DNA of 62,217 nucleotides. Origin: Megasphaera elsdenii (GTDB lineage Bacteria; Bacillota; Negativicutes; Veillonellales; Megasphaeraceae). The stretch is taken from NCBI RefSeq assembly GCF_020539865.1, contig NZ_JAJBQV010000012.1, positions 1 through 62,217 on the forward strand, read 5' to 3'. Positions 16,558 to 25,463 of the stretch are shown one piece after another. The notes below the pieces were generated by a model, which was not told where the DNA came from, did no database searches, and worked only from the letters and a program-made list of their open reading frames with translations. Positions within the stretch are counted from its first letter, which is position 1, and every line of letters begins with the position of its first letter. The position numbers and the translations under genes are program-made.

Positions 16558-17566
16558 ACTGTTCTACCTCTTCTTCCTCTATACTTTTACGAATATGGCC
16601 GACGACGTCCTGTTCGGCGATTTCGCCAGCAACGCGGACGGCGTTCTTGATGGCCTTAGCTTTCGAACTGCCATGACAGATGATAAAGCTGCCATCGACA
16701 CCGAGCAGCGGTGCACCGCCGTATTCGGTGAAGTCCAATCGTTTCCTCAGTGATTTCAAGGCCGGGTAGACGGCTAAAGCCCCCAGTTTGGCGATGAAAC
16801 CGCTATTTTTAATCGTATCTCTGACGAGGCGGATGATGAACATGGCCATGCCTTCGCCAAATTTCAGGATAACATTGCCGACGAAGCCATCACAGACGAC
16901 GACATCGACGGTTCCTTTCGGTATATCTCTCCCTTCTACGTTACCATAGAAAGAGATAGTTTTCAAATTTTCTAGCATAGGATACGTCTTTTGGCAAAGT
17001 TCATTGCCCTTCGACGCTTCCTCGCCAATATTCAACAAACCAACAGTCGGCTTTTCGACGCCCAGGATGTATTTTGCATAATGATATCCCATGATGGCCC
17101 CTTCGACGAGGTGTTTCGGCTTGCTGTTGGCATTGGCCCCGGAGTCGAGGAGCACCGTAATGCCCTTCTTCGACGGGATAGGCGTCGCGATACAAGGCCG
17201 TTCGATGCCTTTGATACGTCCCAGCCCGAAGAGGGCTGCTGTCACGGCGGCGCCGGTGCTGCCAGCGGCGACGACAGCATCACAGAGGCCGTCTTTGACC
17301 AGCCGCGTCGCTACGACAATCGATGCGTCTTTTTTGCGACGAATGGCTTGAGCCGGATGTTCGCCCATTTCAATGACTTCGCTAGCATGTACAATGGACA
17401 GGCGGTCGCTTTCTTTGGCGCCGTATTTGCTCAGTACGTCACGTATTTTCTTTTCGTCACCTACCAGGACGACATCAAAATCATATGCTTTGACGGCCTC
17501 TACGGCACCGAGGACAATTTCTTCAGGTGCGTAATCACCGCCCATAGCATCTACAGCTATTCTCAT
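16541..17566 (-). CDS. plsX: phosphate acyltransferase
   Basis: A 341-residue enzyme that forms acyl-phosphate from acyl-ACP for phospholipid synthesis. It opens MRIAVDAMGGDYAP, the PlsX hallmark, and contains AAGSTGAAVTAALF and VVCDGFVGNVILK. Length is typical. It lies directly behind fapR, the canonical Firmicute order. Confidence 0.95.
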   Translation of the reverse strand: MRIAVDAMGGDYAPEEIVLGAVEAVKAYDFDVVLVGDEKKIRDVLSKYGAKESDRLSIVHASEVIEMGEHPAQAIRRKKDASIVVATRLVKDGLCDAVVAAGSTGAAVTAALFGLGRIKGIERPCIATPIPSKKGITVLLDSGANANSKPKHLVEGAIMGYHYAKYILGVEKPTVGLLNIGEEASKGNELCQKTYPMLENLKTISFYGNVEGRDIPKGTVDVVVCDGFVGNVILKFGEGMAMFIIRLVRDTIKNSGFIAKLGALAVYPALKSLRKRLDFTEYGGAPLLGVDGSFIICHGSSKAKAIKNAVRVAGEIAEQDVVGHIRKSIEEEEVEQYDSES

Positions 17567-17581
17567 TCTACTACCGCTCCA

Positions 17582-18124
17582 TTATTCCAAAGATTCTATG
17601 ATAAATTTTGCCCGGAATACTTCTTTTCGCATCTTCCGGATTGTGACCCATACGTAGTATTTCTGATCGCGCTGGCGCATGACTTCGGCCTTGGCAATCA
17701 TTTTATCGCCTACAGTGACAGGTTGTTTATATTTAATATTGGCTACGGCTGTAATGCAGACCGGAAGATTCAATACCGTCCGCGCCAGGGAACTGGCCTG
17801 GGCATACAGGCATTGGGAGCGCACAATGTGAGCTTCGTCGACCATATCATCTGTTGCCGTCATGATTGAAATGGCATTCTTGCCGATGATGCAGTCTACG
17901 AGCTCCCCGACGACAGGAGCATTGCGCAATTTCGGCTGCGCCGCTTCTGCCTTCTGGCGGATGCGGATACGCATTTCGGGGATTCCCAAGGCCATGCGGT
18001 CCAAGCGGATAGTAGCCACGCTGACGGAAAATTCTTCAGCCAATTCTTCGTCGTTTATAAAAGGATTTTCTTCAATCCGCTTCTTTAATAAAGCATGTCG
18101 CTTATCTCTCGCTATACGAACCAT
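17582..18124 (-). CDS. fapR: FapR, malonyl-CoA-sensing repressor of lipid genes
   Basis: A 180-residue regulator. The N-terminal helix-turn-helix covers about 1-60 (DEELAEEFSVSVATIRLDR) and the C-terminal hot-dog domain about 70-180 (IGKNAISIMTATDDM, AVANIKYKQPVTVGD) binds malonyl-CoA or malonyl-ACP in the Bacillus protein. It should repress this operon until malonyl-CoA accumulates. ATG 18124 has AAGGGTGA upstream. A FapR-type operator sits in its own leader. Confidence 0.92.
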   Translation of the reverse strand: MVRIARDKRHALLKKRIEENPFINDEELAEEFSVSVATIRLDRMALGIPEMRIRIRQKAEAAQPKLRNAPVVGELVDCIIGKNAISIMTATDDMVDEAHIVRSQCLYAQASSLARTVLNLPVCITAVANIKYKQPVTVGDKMIAKAEVMRQRDQKYYVWVTIRKMRKEVFRAKFIIESLE

Positions 18125-18141
18125 TTCATTCACCCTTGAAA

Positions 18142-18158
18142 TTATTACCAAGTACTAA
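18142..18158 (-). promoter_or_regulatory. FapR operator
   Basis: Read on the minus strand, TTAGTACTTGGTAATAA is a 17-bp imperfect dyad very close to the known FapR consensus (TTAGTACC-TG-TACTAA type). It lies just downstream of the predicted start of transcription and 18 nt before the fapR ATG. Confidence 0.75.
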
Positions 18159-18176
18159 CAGCACATACAACTAGAG

Positions 18177-18205
18177 ATTATATAATGTTTTGGCAAATTT
18201 GGCAA
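18177..18205 (-). promoter_or_regulatory. promoter of the fapR-rnc operon
   Basis: TTGCCA (18200-18205), 17-nt spacer and TATAAT (18177-18182) on the minus strand. The FapR operator follows within 20 nt of the -10 box, where bound repressor would block initiation. Confidence 0.75.
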
Positions 18206-18216
18206 GGAAAATAAAA

Positions 18217-18265
18217 AAGTATGCTTTCATTTCATTCATCTCATTGAATTGCCGAAAGCATACTT
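18217..18265 (-). terminator. terminator of the PC4/YdbC-like gene
   Basis: Arms aagtatgctttc (18217-18228) and gaaagcatactt (18254-18265) form a perfect 12-bp stem; on the minus strand it ends in a T-rich run. Confidence 0.75.
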
Positions 18266-18274
18266 AATCACTCC

Positions 18275-18505
18275 TTAGTATTTATCGAAATCCATTTCGT
18301 TCAATACATCACGCAGTTTTTCCAGTTCTTCCTTGGTCATCGTAATCCCTTTGGTCATGGCCTGATAATCCGGATCCCACGAGCGAAGGTCAAATTTCGG
18401 TGCTCGATTATTCCAGCTGATGTACGTCAGTTCTTTGCGCCAGCCGTCTTTATTTTCCGACAAAGTGCCGCAAATATCTTCGATGTTGAAATTTAACTGT
18501 GCCAT
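18275..18505 (-). CDS. PC4/YdbC-family single-strand-binding-like protein
   Basis: A 76-residue protein starting MAQLNFNIEDICGTLS. The pattern GWRKELTYISWNNRAPKFDLRSWDP resembles YdbC, a bacterial relative of the transcription coactivator PC4 that binds single-stranded DNA, and the C-terminal helix (TMTKEELEKLRDVL) completes the fold. ATG 18505 has AGGAGGT upstream. It is a single-gene unit with its own promoter and terminator. Cellular role is not settled for the family. Confidence 0.7.
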   Translation of the reverse strand: MAQLNFNIEDICGTLSENKDGWRKELTYISWNNRAPKFDLRSWDPDYQAMTKGITMTKEELEKLRDVLNEMDFDKY

Positions 18506-18579
18506 TGTATACCTCCTAATAGGTGCTCTCTCACCTGTGTTGTCATTTTTCAGGTTAATGCTATAACCCAATTATTTTA

Positions 18580-18608
18580 TATAATAGCAAATATGAGCTG
18601 TATGTCAA
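18580..18608 (-). promoter_or_regulatory. promoter of the PC4/YdbC-like gene
   Basis: A perfect TTGACA (18603-18608) and a TATTAT-type -10 about 16 nt downstream on the minus strand, inside an AT-rich leader. Confidence 0.6.
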
Positions 18609-18649
18609 TACAGCAGATTCGCCGATTATGTCAAGCCTTTTTTGACTTT

Positions 18650-19486
18650 TTACCCATGCATTTTATGCCGCTTAAAGAGACCGCCATGTGCTTCACTGAT
18701 ATCGAAGACGGACACGAAGGCATTGGGGTCGACGCTGGTAATAGCATCGCGCATCTTCGTGATTTCCAAACGCGACACGACGCAGTAGAGAATCATCGTC
18801 TTTTCCCGCTTATATGCGCCTTCGCCATTGATGAGGGTCACGGCACGGCCCATGTCCCTAGTCAGACAGTCAGCGACTTCGTCGTGCTTGCCCGTGACGA
18901 TGAGCATCCCTTTCATTTCGTCGAGGCCGTTGGTGACGACGTCGATCATCTTATAGGCAATGAAGTATGCTACCAGGGAATACATAGCGCTGTCCCACGA
19001 AAAGACGAAACCCGAACTTCCCAGGATGAAGAGGTTGAAAAACATAATCGTCTCACCGACGGAAAAAGGCGTGCGCCGGTCGGCGATAATAGCCAAGACT
19101 TCCGTCCCGTCCAAGGAGCCTCCCCAGCGGATGATGAGGCCGACGCCGAGGCCGATGATGATACCGCCGTAAATGGTCGACAAGAAAGGATCCGACGTGA
19201 CTGGTTCGTAATGGATGAAATTACTCCATCCAGACAGGCAGAGGATGGAAAAAAGTGAAGATATCGTAAAAAAGGCACCTATTTTCTTATACCCAAAAAT
19301 GAAAAATGGAATATTCAAGATGATAATGAATACGCTGAAACTAATACCCGTCAGCTGCGCAGCCATGAGGGCAATGCCGACGACGCCGCCGTCGATGACG
19401 TGGTTCGGGACCAGGAAGACATCCAGGCCGATGGTATAGATGAGAGAGCCAAAGGCCAGGCCCAGGGCACGCAAGATATATTTCAT
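18650..19486 (-). CDS. YitT-family membrane protein (copy 1)
   Basis: A 278-residue protein with five or six hydrophobic segments in residues 1-180 and a soluble C-terminal DUF2179-type domain (about 215-275, GMLIVTGKHDEVADCLTRDMGR...). This two-part layout defines the YitT family, whose transport substrate is unknown. Motif WGGSLDGTEVLAI is conserved in the family. GAGGAG precedes ATG 19486, which overlaps the stop of the RNase H-like gene by 4 nt. A paralogue lies at 46923-47858. Confidence 0.85.
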   Translation of the reverse strand: MKYILRALGLAFGSLIYTIGLDVFLVPNHVIDGGVVGIALMAAQLTGISFSVFIIILNIPFFIFGYKKIGAFFTISSLFSILCLSGWSNFIHYEPVTSDPFLSTIYGGIIIGLGVGLIIRWGGSLDGTEVLAIIADRRTPFSVGETIMFFNLFILGSSGFVFSWDSAMYSLVAYFIAYKMIDVVTNGLDEMKGMLIVTGKHDEVADCLTRDMGRAVTLINGEGAYKREKTMILYCVVSRLEITKMRDAITSVDPNAFVSVFDISEAHGGLFKRHKMHG

Positions 19487-19902
19487 TGATTTTCTCCTCG
19501 TTTTTTTGCTAAATAACGGCGGCCGATGATCCAGGCGACGAAGTCATCGACCGGTTCCGGCGGATATTGAAAGGACAAGGGCACGAAACGACGCCAGCCC
19601 TTGCGCGGCGTGTATTTGAAGTAGAGCTTTCGCCCTTCGACAGTCGTAAATTTTTCGTCTGTCAAGGAAAAAGTGATATTCTTATGGCTCCTGGCAATCC
19701 ACTGCTCGACCAAAGGCTGCAGTTTCTTATGGTTAGTCCCATCGCCCATGACGATATGGGAAAAAGAATGGGCTTCATAGGCCTTACTCAAATAATCGCC
19801 CAGTTCCGGCGTCGGTACGATGGCCTTGGTGACCAAGCTGCCATCATCGGCGACGACAGCCGTTCCCGTTTTTTCAGAACCAGGGTCAATGGCAAAAATC
19901 AA
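19483..19902 (-). CDS. RNase H-fold protein resembling YqgF/RuvC-type resolvases
   Basis: A 139-residue protein. It opens LIFAIDPGSEKTGTAVV, the first-strand acidic motif of RNase H-like nucleases (DPGSxKTG), and shows a later VDDFVAWIIGRRY helix with two Asp. These positions fit a metal-dependent nuclease, but the protein is diverged and may bind rather than cut nucleic acid. The start is TTG 19902 behind GGAGGAG; the upstream ATG overlaps the DUF3084 gene and has no ribosome site. It is the middle gene of a three-gene operon. Confidence 0.65.
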   Translation of the reverse strand: MIFAIDPGSEKTGTAVVADDGSLVTKAIVPTPELGDYLSKAYEAHSFSHIVMGDGTNHKKLQPLVEQWIARSHKNITFSLTDEKFTTVEGRKLYFKYTPRKGWRRFVPLSFQYPPEPVDDFVAWIIGRRYLAKKRGENQ

Positions 19903-19933
19903 AGTATCTCCTCCTATTGTCGGCGTTGCCCCA

Positions 19934-21193
19934 TCATTCATCGGCTTCTACGCGGATATCGATCTGCAAGGGGCCGGCCGTGTACGTATCGGTTTCGGTA
20001 ACGGCCTTGAGGACGATATCGGCACCGCTGTGATTCTTTATCTTATTAATGGTCTCGAACATTTCTGCCGCCGTCAAGGCCCCGACATTGCCTGTCAGCG
20101 GATCCGGCAGGAGCCCTTTCGCCTGGGCCTGCTGATTGACATTATGGAGGAAACGCATGACCTGCAGTTCAGCATTGCCCGACAATTCCTGGGCCGTCAG
20201 CCGTTCTTCATAAACGACGTCACCACGGTGATAGATAAGGTTGTTATCATACATTTCGACGTGGACCAGAGCCGGTTCTCCGAGCATGATGTTACCGGCG
20301 GCAATGATGCGGAGCAGTTTCTGTGATTTCCCCGATTTCTGCAGAGCGTCGACAGTCGCGTTGAATTCGTCTGGCGCAATGTAGAGAAGTACTGTATTTT
20401 CATCGCGGACACCGAGATGACGGCAGATCATGGTATTGGTCTGGCTCATGGCCCGGCTCAATTCTTCCCGTGTCTGAGCCTGACTCAAGCCGCCATTGAG
20501 GACGTTACTGGACAGGACTTCGCCGACGCGGAAGACGACCGTCCCTTCACGGATATTAGTCATCGTTTCATTGAGGAGCTTGATGCGCTTGTCAAGGACA
20601 TCGATGGTATCCATCATCTTCTGTTTCGTCTCTTCCAGCATGGCTACATCCTGACGGGCCTTTTCACTGTCAGCCAGGGCCGAGTCGCGCTGTTTCTTGG
20701 CTTCGTCCATGGCGACCTGGATAGCCGTCAGCTGGCGGGCTTTATCGTCACGAGCGGCCTGGGCCTGCTGCAAATCCAACTGGGTCGTCCGGATTTCTTC
20801 ATTTTTCCCGTCCAGCTGTTCCTGCTGCTTCTTCAGGAGTTCTTCATTCGATGCGATAAGCTCGTTCTTGTTATCCAGTTCCTTGCCCAGGTCCTTGGCC
20901 TGCTGCAACAGTTCGTCCCGCTGAGCTTCGAGCTGGGCCTTCTGCATCTGCAACTGATGCATGCCAAACAGGGCGATACGAACGTTTTCCGACAAAATGG
21001 ACATGACGCCTAAGGTGATGACGGCAATGCTGATGCCCGTCAAGATGGTGACCAGGATGGACGTATACTTCGGCCGCAAGCCGAATAATTTAATTTTCCG
21101 TTTCCCTACACGGGAACCGATCTTATCGCCAAGATAGGCGATAATCCCGCCCATGACAGACAAGACGATCAGCATGACCCATCCGTATTCCAT
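19934..21193 (-). CDS. DUF3084 membrane-anchored coiled-coil protein
   Basis: A 419-residue protein with two N-terminal transmembrane segments (about 5-24 and 44-66), a long coiled coil rich in Gln, Glu and Lys (about 80-205), and a globular C-terminal part (GTVVFRVGEVLSS... onward). This matches the DUF3084 family found in Negativicutes and cyanobacteria. Function is unknown. In this genome it heads an operon next to the LPS export genes, which hints at an envelope role without proving it. Confidence 0.8.
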   Translation of the reverse strand: MEYGWVMLIVLSVMGGIIAYLGDKIGSRVGKRKIKLFGLRPKYTSILVTILTGISIAVITLGVMSILSENVRIALFGMHQLQMQKAQLEAQRDELLQQAKDLGKELDNKNELIASNEELLKKQQEQLDGKNEEIRTTQLDLQQAQAARDDKARQLTAIQVAMDEAKKQRDSALADSEKARQDVAMLEETKQKMMDTIDVLDKRIKLLNETMTNIREGTVVFRVGEVLSSNVLNGGLSQAQTREELSRAMSQTNTMICRHLGVRDENTVLLYIAPDEFNATVDALQKSGKSQKLLRIIAAGNIMLGEPALVHVEMYDNNLIYHRGDVVYEERLTAQELSGNAELQVMRFLHNVNQQAQAKGLLPDPLTGNVGALTAAEMFETINKIKNHSGADIVLKAVTETDTYTAGPLQIDIRVEADE

Positions 21194-21229
21194 AAGACAC
21201 CACCTTTGCTCATATCTTTATATCATTAC

Positions 21230-21259
21230 ATTATAGCCCATAATTACCATATACTGCAA
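21230..21259 (-). promoter_or_regulatory. promoter of the DUF3084 operon
   Basis: TTGCAG (21254-21259), 18-nt spacer and TATAAT (21230-21235) on the minus strand, about 30 nt before the gene. Confidence 0.65.
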
Positions 21260-21359
21260 GAGCTGCCTAAGGCAGTCTAGTAGGTGGCCCGTCTTTCATC
21301 GCGAGGGAGTAATATTTTTAATTTCTTACGGCAAACGATGAACGACCTGCGACCAACGT

Positions 21360-21396
21360 AAAAAGACGCTGTCTTCATGCGACAGCGCCTTTTTCC
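21360..21396. terminator. dispersed-family hairpin after lptF
   Basis: Arms aaaagacgctgtc and gacagcgcctttt with loop ttcatgc; it is the same core as at 52398, 54982 and 58673 but in opposite orientation. It ends the long LPS operon. The left flank 21297-21355 holds gatgaacgacctgcgacc-type words and a 24-nt stretch shared with 43550-43573. Confidence 0.75.
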
Positions 21397-21397
21397 C

Positions 21398-22486
21398 TCA
21401 CTTCGATTTTTTATAGACTAAGATGACGCCGGCAATACCGCAGACAATGTCTGGCAAGAAGGCGGCGATGTATGGCGGTATCTTGCCGCCGTTGCCCAAG
21501 GCGTTGCCCAGGGTCATGATGGAATAGTAAATAAAGATGACGACGACGCTGATGCCGAAGCCGATAGACGAGCTGCCGCGCTGTTTCTGCATCCCCAAGG
21601 GGGCACCGACGATGGCACAGACCAGGCTGGCCAAGGGCAGGGCAAAGCGGTTGTACATTTCGACTTTCATCTTATTCGTATTGACTGAATTCTGGTCCAA
21701 GAGCTTGATTTGTTCCCGCAATTCGCGAATCGTTAATTCGTCCGGTTTCTTCTGGGATGCATTGATTTTATTCGGCTTCTGCGTAATCGGAAGGGCCTGG
21801 TTCTGGAATTTCAAGGACCGCGTCGTCTGTTCATTGGCAGAGACGTCGTAAATCGTGCCTTCGTGCATAATCCATTTCTGGCCGTTCCAGTCGGCCCGGT
21901 CAGCCTGTTCGACACGCATGAGCGTATCATTTTCAAATTCTTGGACAGTAATATCCTTCAGCTGCTTCGTATTGGCATCATATTGACGGGCATACATGAG
22001 GCTGGATATATCCGATCCCTTAGTATTCTTGATGATGATATGGTCCTGCGTCGTCGGAGCGACATTGTGCTTGATTTCTTCATTGATAATCGTATTGTAA
22101 GCATTGTTAGCCTTGGGCACGACGTATTCATTGAAAGCCGTCGCCCCGATGGAAATGAAGAAAGCCGTCACGAAAATCGGCATGGCCAGGCGGATGAAAT
22201 TCTGACCGCCAGCCCGCATGACGATTAATTCACTAGAACTCGATAATCGTCCAAAAGCCATGAGCGATCCTAAAAGGACGGACATAGGAAAGGTGACGAC
22301 GATAATCGACGGCATAGCCAGGACGAAGACGCGGAACGCAGCCCAAACCGAAGCCCCATACTGATTGATAAGATTTGCAATACGGTAGAGTGTCCCCGTG
22401 CCGACGAAGACCGCTGTAAAAGCACAGACGCCAAACAAAAAAGGGCCAATAAATTCTTTTAATATATACTTATCTAATATTCGCAT
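21398..22486 (-). CDS. lptF: LPS export permease of the LptF/LptG (YjgP/YjgQ) family
   Basis: A 362-residue inner-membrane protein with three transmembrane segments at the N-terminus (about 12-120), a periplasmic beta-jellyroll domain (about 130-265) and three more segments at the C-terminus. With LptB it forms the ABC engine that extracts LPS and hands it to LptC. Only one such gene is present here, as is common in Negativicutes, so it may act as a homodimer or the partner lies elsewhere. F and G cannot be told apart with confidence. Confidence 0.85.
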   Translation of the reverse strand: MRILDKYILKEFIGPFLFGVCAFTAVFVGTGTLYRIANLINQYGASVWAAFRVFVLAMPSIIVVTFPMSVLLGSLMAFGRLSSSSELIVMRAGGQNFIRLAMPIFVTAFFISIGATAFNEYVVPKANNAYNTIINEEIKHNVAPTTQDHIIIKNTKGSDISSLMYARQYDANTKQLKDITVQEFENDTLMRVEQADRADWNGQKWIMHEGTIYDVSANEQTTRSLKFQNQALPITQKPNKINASQKKPDELTIRELREQIKLLDQNSVNTNKMKVEMYNRFALPLASLVCAIVGAPLGMQKQRGSSSIGFGISVVVIFIYYSIMTLGNALGNGGKIPPYIAAFLPDIVCGIAGVILVYKKSK

Positions 22487-22499
22487 TCCATACTCCCTG

Positions 22500-23219
22500 T
22501 TACATCCTGAATTCTTCGCCTAAGTAGAATTTCTTGGCTACCGGGTCATTGGCAATCATTTCCGGGCTGCCTTCGAGGAGGATCTTCCCTTCACTCAAAA
22601 TATACGCCTTATCGACGATACTCAGTGTTTCCCGGACGTTATGGTCGGTAATGAGGACGCCCATGCCACGGTTCTTTAAATGGCTGATGATGCCCTGGAT
22701 ATCATTGACCGCCAAGGGGTCGATGCCGGCAAAGGGTTCATCGAGGAGGATGAAAGCCGGGTCCATGACCAGACAGCGGGCGATTTCGACACGGCGCCGT
22801 TCGCCACCGGAAAGCTGGATGCCCAAGCGGTTGCGGAGCTGAGTAATGGAGAACTCTTCCATCAAAGCTTCCGCTTTTTCATGCTGTTCCTTCTTGCTGA
22901 GCTTCGTCGTCTCCAACATGGCCAGGAGGTTGTCTTCGACGGTGAGTTTGCGAAAAATCGACGCTTCCTGAGGCAGGTAACCGATGCCATAGGCTGCCCG
23001 CTTGTGGATGGGCAGTTGGGTAATGTCCTTGCCATCAATGGTTATCTGCCCCGATGTCGGCCGTTCGATGCCGACGATCATGTAGAAAGTCGTCGTCTTG
23101 CCGGCACCGTTCGGCCCTAAAAGACCGACAATCTGGCCCTGGTCGACGCGGATGCTGACGCCGTTGACGGCATTTCGTTCTTTATATGCTTTTACGAGAT
23201 CTTCAGTCTGAATAAACAT
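22500..23219 (-). CDS. lptB: LPS export ATP-binding protein
   Basis: A 239-residue ABC ATPase with Walker A GPNGAGKTT, Q-loop in LPQEASIF, signature LSGGERRRV, Walker B FILLDEPFAG and switch His in ITDHNVRET. The LPQEAS and LSGGERRR variants are characteristic of LptB. It lies between lptA and lptF, and AAGGGG precedes its ATG. Confidence 0.95.
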   Translation of the reverse strand: MFIQTEDLVKAYKERNAVNGVSIRVDQGQIVGLLGPNGAGKTTTFYMIVGIERPTSGQITIDGKDITQLPIHKRAAYGIGYLPQEASIFRKLTVEDNLLAMLETTKLSKKEQHEKAEALMEEFSITQLRNRLGIQLSGGERRRVEIARCLVMDPAFILLDEPFAGIDPLAVNDIQGIISHLKNRGMGVLITDHNVRETLSIVDKAYILSEGKILLEGSPEMIANDPVAKKFYLGEEFRM

Positions 23220-23234
23220 AGATACCCCTTACTC

Positions 23235-23978
23235 TTACGGATTACTGCCCGGTACGATGACGATGGTTGACCGGCTCCGGGTCTGGACGGAATTATCGGC
23301 CAAGCGGATGTCGACGTTGTCGCCGTTGAGGGAATTACCATTCTGGGTGGCATTGACATTCCCTGTCAAGTGGATGACGCCGTCATTCTGACCTGGTGTC
23401 TGGGTATAGACGGCTTGGTTGGCATAAGCGACGAGGTTTTCTGCTGGCGATTCAATATGGACGTTGCCCGTACCGACGGCCTTTATCTGTTTGAACCAGG
23501 CATCGATATGGTCAGCCCACATCTGCGACCCCTGGGCTTCGAGATAGCCGTTGCCCGTGACGATGCCATAATCTTGATCGAGATAGTATTCGACTTTATC
23601 GCCATTGACTTTCTTATCGTCGTAGACGCCGCGGACATTGCCGGTAGCGACGACGTAATTCTTATTCGTCGAATGGACTTTATCGGCGTTAAGCTGCATA
23701 TCCGGTTGCTGAATCGATACGTTGCCTTCCATATCGGCTTCGGCCGTCTTGAGGTTGTAGACGGCTTTACTGCCGGTCATCGTAGCCTGGTCGCGGACGA
23801 TGACGACATTGCCCGTTGCCGTAGCAACCTGGGTCTTCCCGTTATATTCCAGCGTGTCTGCCGTGACAGATACAGCCGGATTGCCATTGTTATCCGCTGC
23901 CACAGCGCCGACAGCTGGCAAGACCATAGCCCCTAAGAGAGCGGCCACAGCCAGTTTTTTTCCAAGTGATTTCATCAT
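23235..23978 (-). CDS. lptA: periplasmic LPS bridge protein, LptA/OstA domain
   Basis: A 247-residue secreted protein with a signal peptide (MKSLGKKLAVAALLGAMVL, cleavage near AVGAVAA) and repeated beta strands of the OstA fold (VTADTLEYNGKTQVATATGNV, AVYNLKTAEADMEGNVSI, VVATGNVRGVYD). It would form the bridge carrying LPS across the periplasm. At 247 residues it is longer than the Escherichia coli protein (185), with extra OstA-type strands. Its upstream ATG overlaps the lptC stop; the third-codon ATG is spaced better from AAGGGAGA. Confidence 0.85.
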   Translation of the reverse strand: MMKSLGKKLAVAALLGAMVLPAVGAVAADNNGNPAVSVTADTLEYNGKTQVATATGNVVIVRDQATMTGSKAVYNLKTAEADMEGNVSIQQPDMQLNADKVHSTNKNYVVATGNVRGVYDDKKVNGDKVEYYLDQDYGIVTGNGYLEAQGSQMWADHIDAWFKQIKAVGTGNVHIESPAENLVAYANQAVYTQTPGQNDGVIHLTGNVNATQNGNSLNGDNVDIRLADNSVQTRSRSTIVIVPGSNP

Positions 23979-23980
23979 AG

Positions 23981-24535
23981 TCATTCTCCCTTTGTCACTT
24001 GCGCATGGCCAGTCAGCGTCACCTTGGTCAGGCTGCTGTCCGTTTCAAAGGCATCTGCTTTAAGTGACGTCTTATCATGGCGGTCCATGACGACCTTACC
24101 ACCTTTGATCATACGCGTATCCATATTATAATACACACTGCCGTCGGTCTGCAATGTATCGCCCTTATCGGTTTCCGCTTTGACTGGCGGTTTGATTTCG
24201 ATGGTCCGCTTCTGGCGATCGACGACGCCCTTATCCGATGTAATGGTCATCTGCGTCCCGTCTTCCGCGACGACCAGGGCCTTGGGATTGGTGAAATACA
24301 TGATCTGCGTATCCGGATCGATTTGGATTTTATCGGCTGTCAATTTCCAGACGAGTTGGCCATCTTTCTTTTCTTCCAGCTCCGTCCCTTCGAATTCAAC
24401 GAGCTTGTCCGGACTGACCATAGGGTCTTCTGTCTTCTGAGGATGCATGAAGACGTACAGCATGACAGAGAAGGCGATGACGACGACGGCGGCGATAAGG
24501 GAAATTTTATTCTTTTTCAGCTTTTCTGCTATCAT
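23981..24535 (-). CDS. lptC: LptC-like LPS export protein
   Basis: A 184-residue protein with one N-terminal membrane anchor (about 11-30) and a periplasmic beta-jellyroll typical of LptC (GTELEEKKDGQLVWKLTADKI, YFTNPKALVVAEDG, ITSDKGVVD). It receives LPS from the LptB-LptF transporter. Its start overlaps the end of the acyltransferase gene by 29 nt. Confidence 0.82.
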   Translation of the reverse strand: MIAEKLKKNKISLIAAVVVIAFSVMLYVFMHPQKTEDPMVSPDKLVEFEGTELEEKKDGQLVWKLTADKIQIDPDTQIMYFTNPKALVVAEDGTQMTITSDKGVVDRQKRTIEIKPPVKAETDKGDTLQTDGSVYYNMDTRMIKGGKVVMDRHDKTSLKADAFETDSSLTKVTLTGHAQVTKGE

Positions 24536-25445
24536 CGTTATGCGCCTCCGGTTTCTGCTGCAATGCTATGATTTCTTCCGGTTCTGTACTCCAGCGATGC
24601 TGGAACCACAGCCATTCTGTCGGATGTTCTTTGATGAATTTTTCTGTGACCACAGCCATCTTTCGGGTCATGCGGGCAATATCTTCTTCTTTATTCCCTG
24701 TGTCTTCAAAGTGCATGATCTCACCGATTATCAAATGGGTCCGATGATTTTCGTCATGGACAGGAAAGACCGGTACGATAGGAGAATGAAATTTCTGGGC
24801 AAACATAGCCGGTCCCTTAGGCGTCGAACTCATCTTACCCAAAAAAGGCTGAGGGACGCCGTGGAAACCGCCATCCTGGTCGGCCAGGAATCCCAAGAGC
24901 TTCTTGCGCTTCAAAGCGCGGGCAGCGATAATCATTTCATTACCGCCACGGGCAAAGACTTCCAGCCCCATACCTTCACGGTTTTCATTGAGCAGGCGCG
25001 TGACAGCATCGTTGGCCTGATTCTTGACAATCGTCGAAGCCGGATAGCCGTACATAGCCAAGGCGCCGAGCCATTCCCAGTTGCCCATATGGGCTGTCAG
25101 GACGATGACCCCTTTATCCTCCTTCATCGCTTCATCCAGGCGTTCTGGATGTTCCAGCGTGACATAGTCACGGATATTCCCAGGATTCAGATTGGGCGTA
25201 TAGAGGATTTCCATGAGCGATTGGCCGAGATTGCGGAAGACTTCGGTCATGATGCGTTCCGCTTCTTCCCGGCTGCATTCCAGACCGCGCTGAATCTGGA
25301 AAATCCCACGGTTACGCTGCTTCTTCATCAACTTTCCTACGAAAGGGCCTAGTTTGCGACCCAAGGAAATGATAAACGGATAGGGCAGATGACAGAGAAT
25401 CTTGCCAAATCCGCGTGCAGCATGGTACTGCCATTCCTTACTCAC
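24507..25445 (-). CDS. lipid A biosynthesis acyltransferase (LpxL/HtrB family)
   Basis: A 312-residue membrane-bound acyltransferase. The catalytic HX4(D/E) motif is HMGNWE (about residue 115), followed by the FLADQDGG and GPAMFAQKFHSPIVPVF blocks of the family. It would add a secondary acyl chain to Kdo-lipid A. Start is GTG 25445 with AAAGGAGAG upstream. Whether it is the LpxL or LpxM type cannot be decided. Confidence 0.85.
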   Translation of the reverse strand: MSKEWQYHAARGFGKILCHLPYPFIISLGRKLGPFVGKLMKKQRNRGIFQIQRGLECSREEAERIMTEVFRNLGQSLMEILYTPNLNPGNIRDYVTLEHPERLDEAMKEDKGVIVLTAHMGNWEWLGALAMYGYPASTIVKNQANDAVTRLLNENREGMGLEVFARGGNEMIIAARALKRKKLLGFLADQDGGFHGVPQPFLGKMSSTPKGPAMFAQKFHSPIVPVFPVHDENHRTHLIIGEIMHFEDTGNKEEDIARMTRKMAVVTEKFIKEHPTEWLWFQHRWSTEPEEIIALQQKPEAHNDDSRKAEKE

Positions 25446-25463
25446 AATACAGACTCTCCTTTC

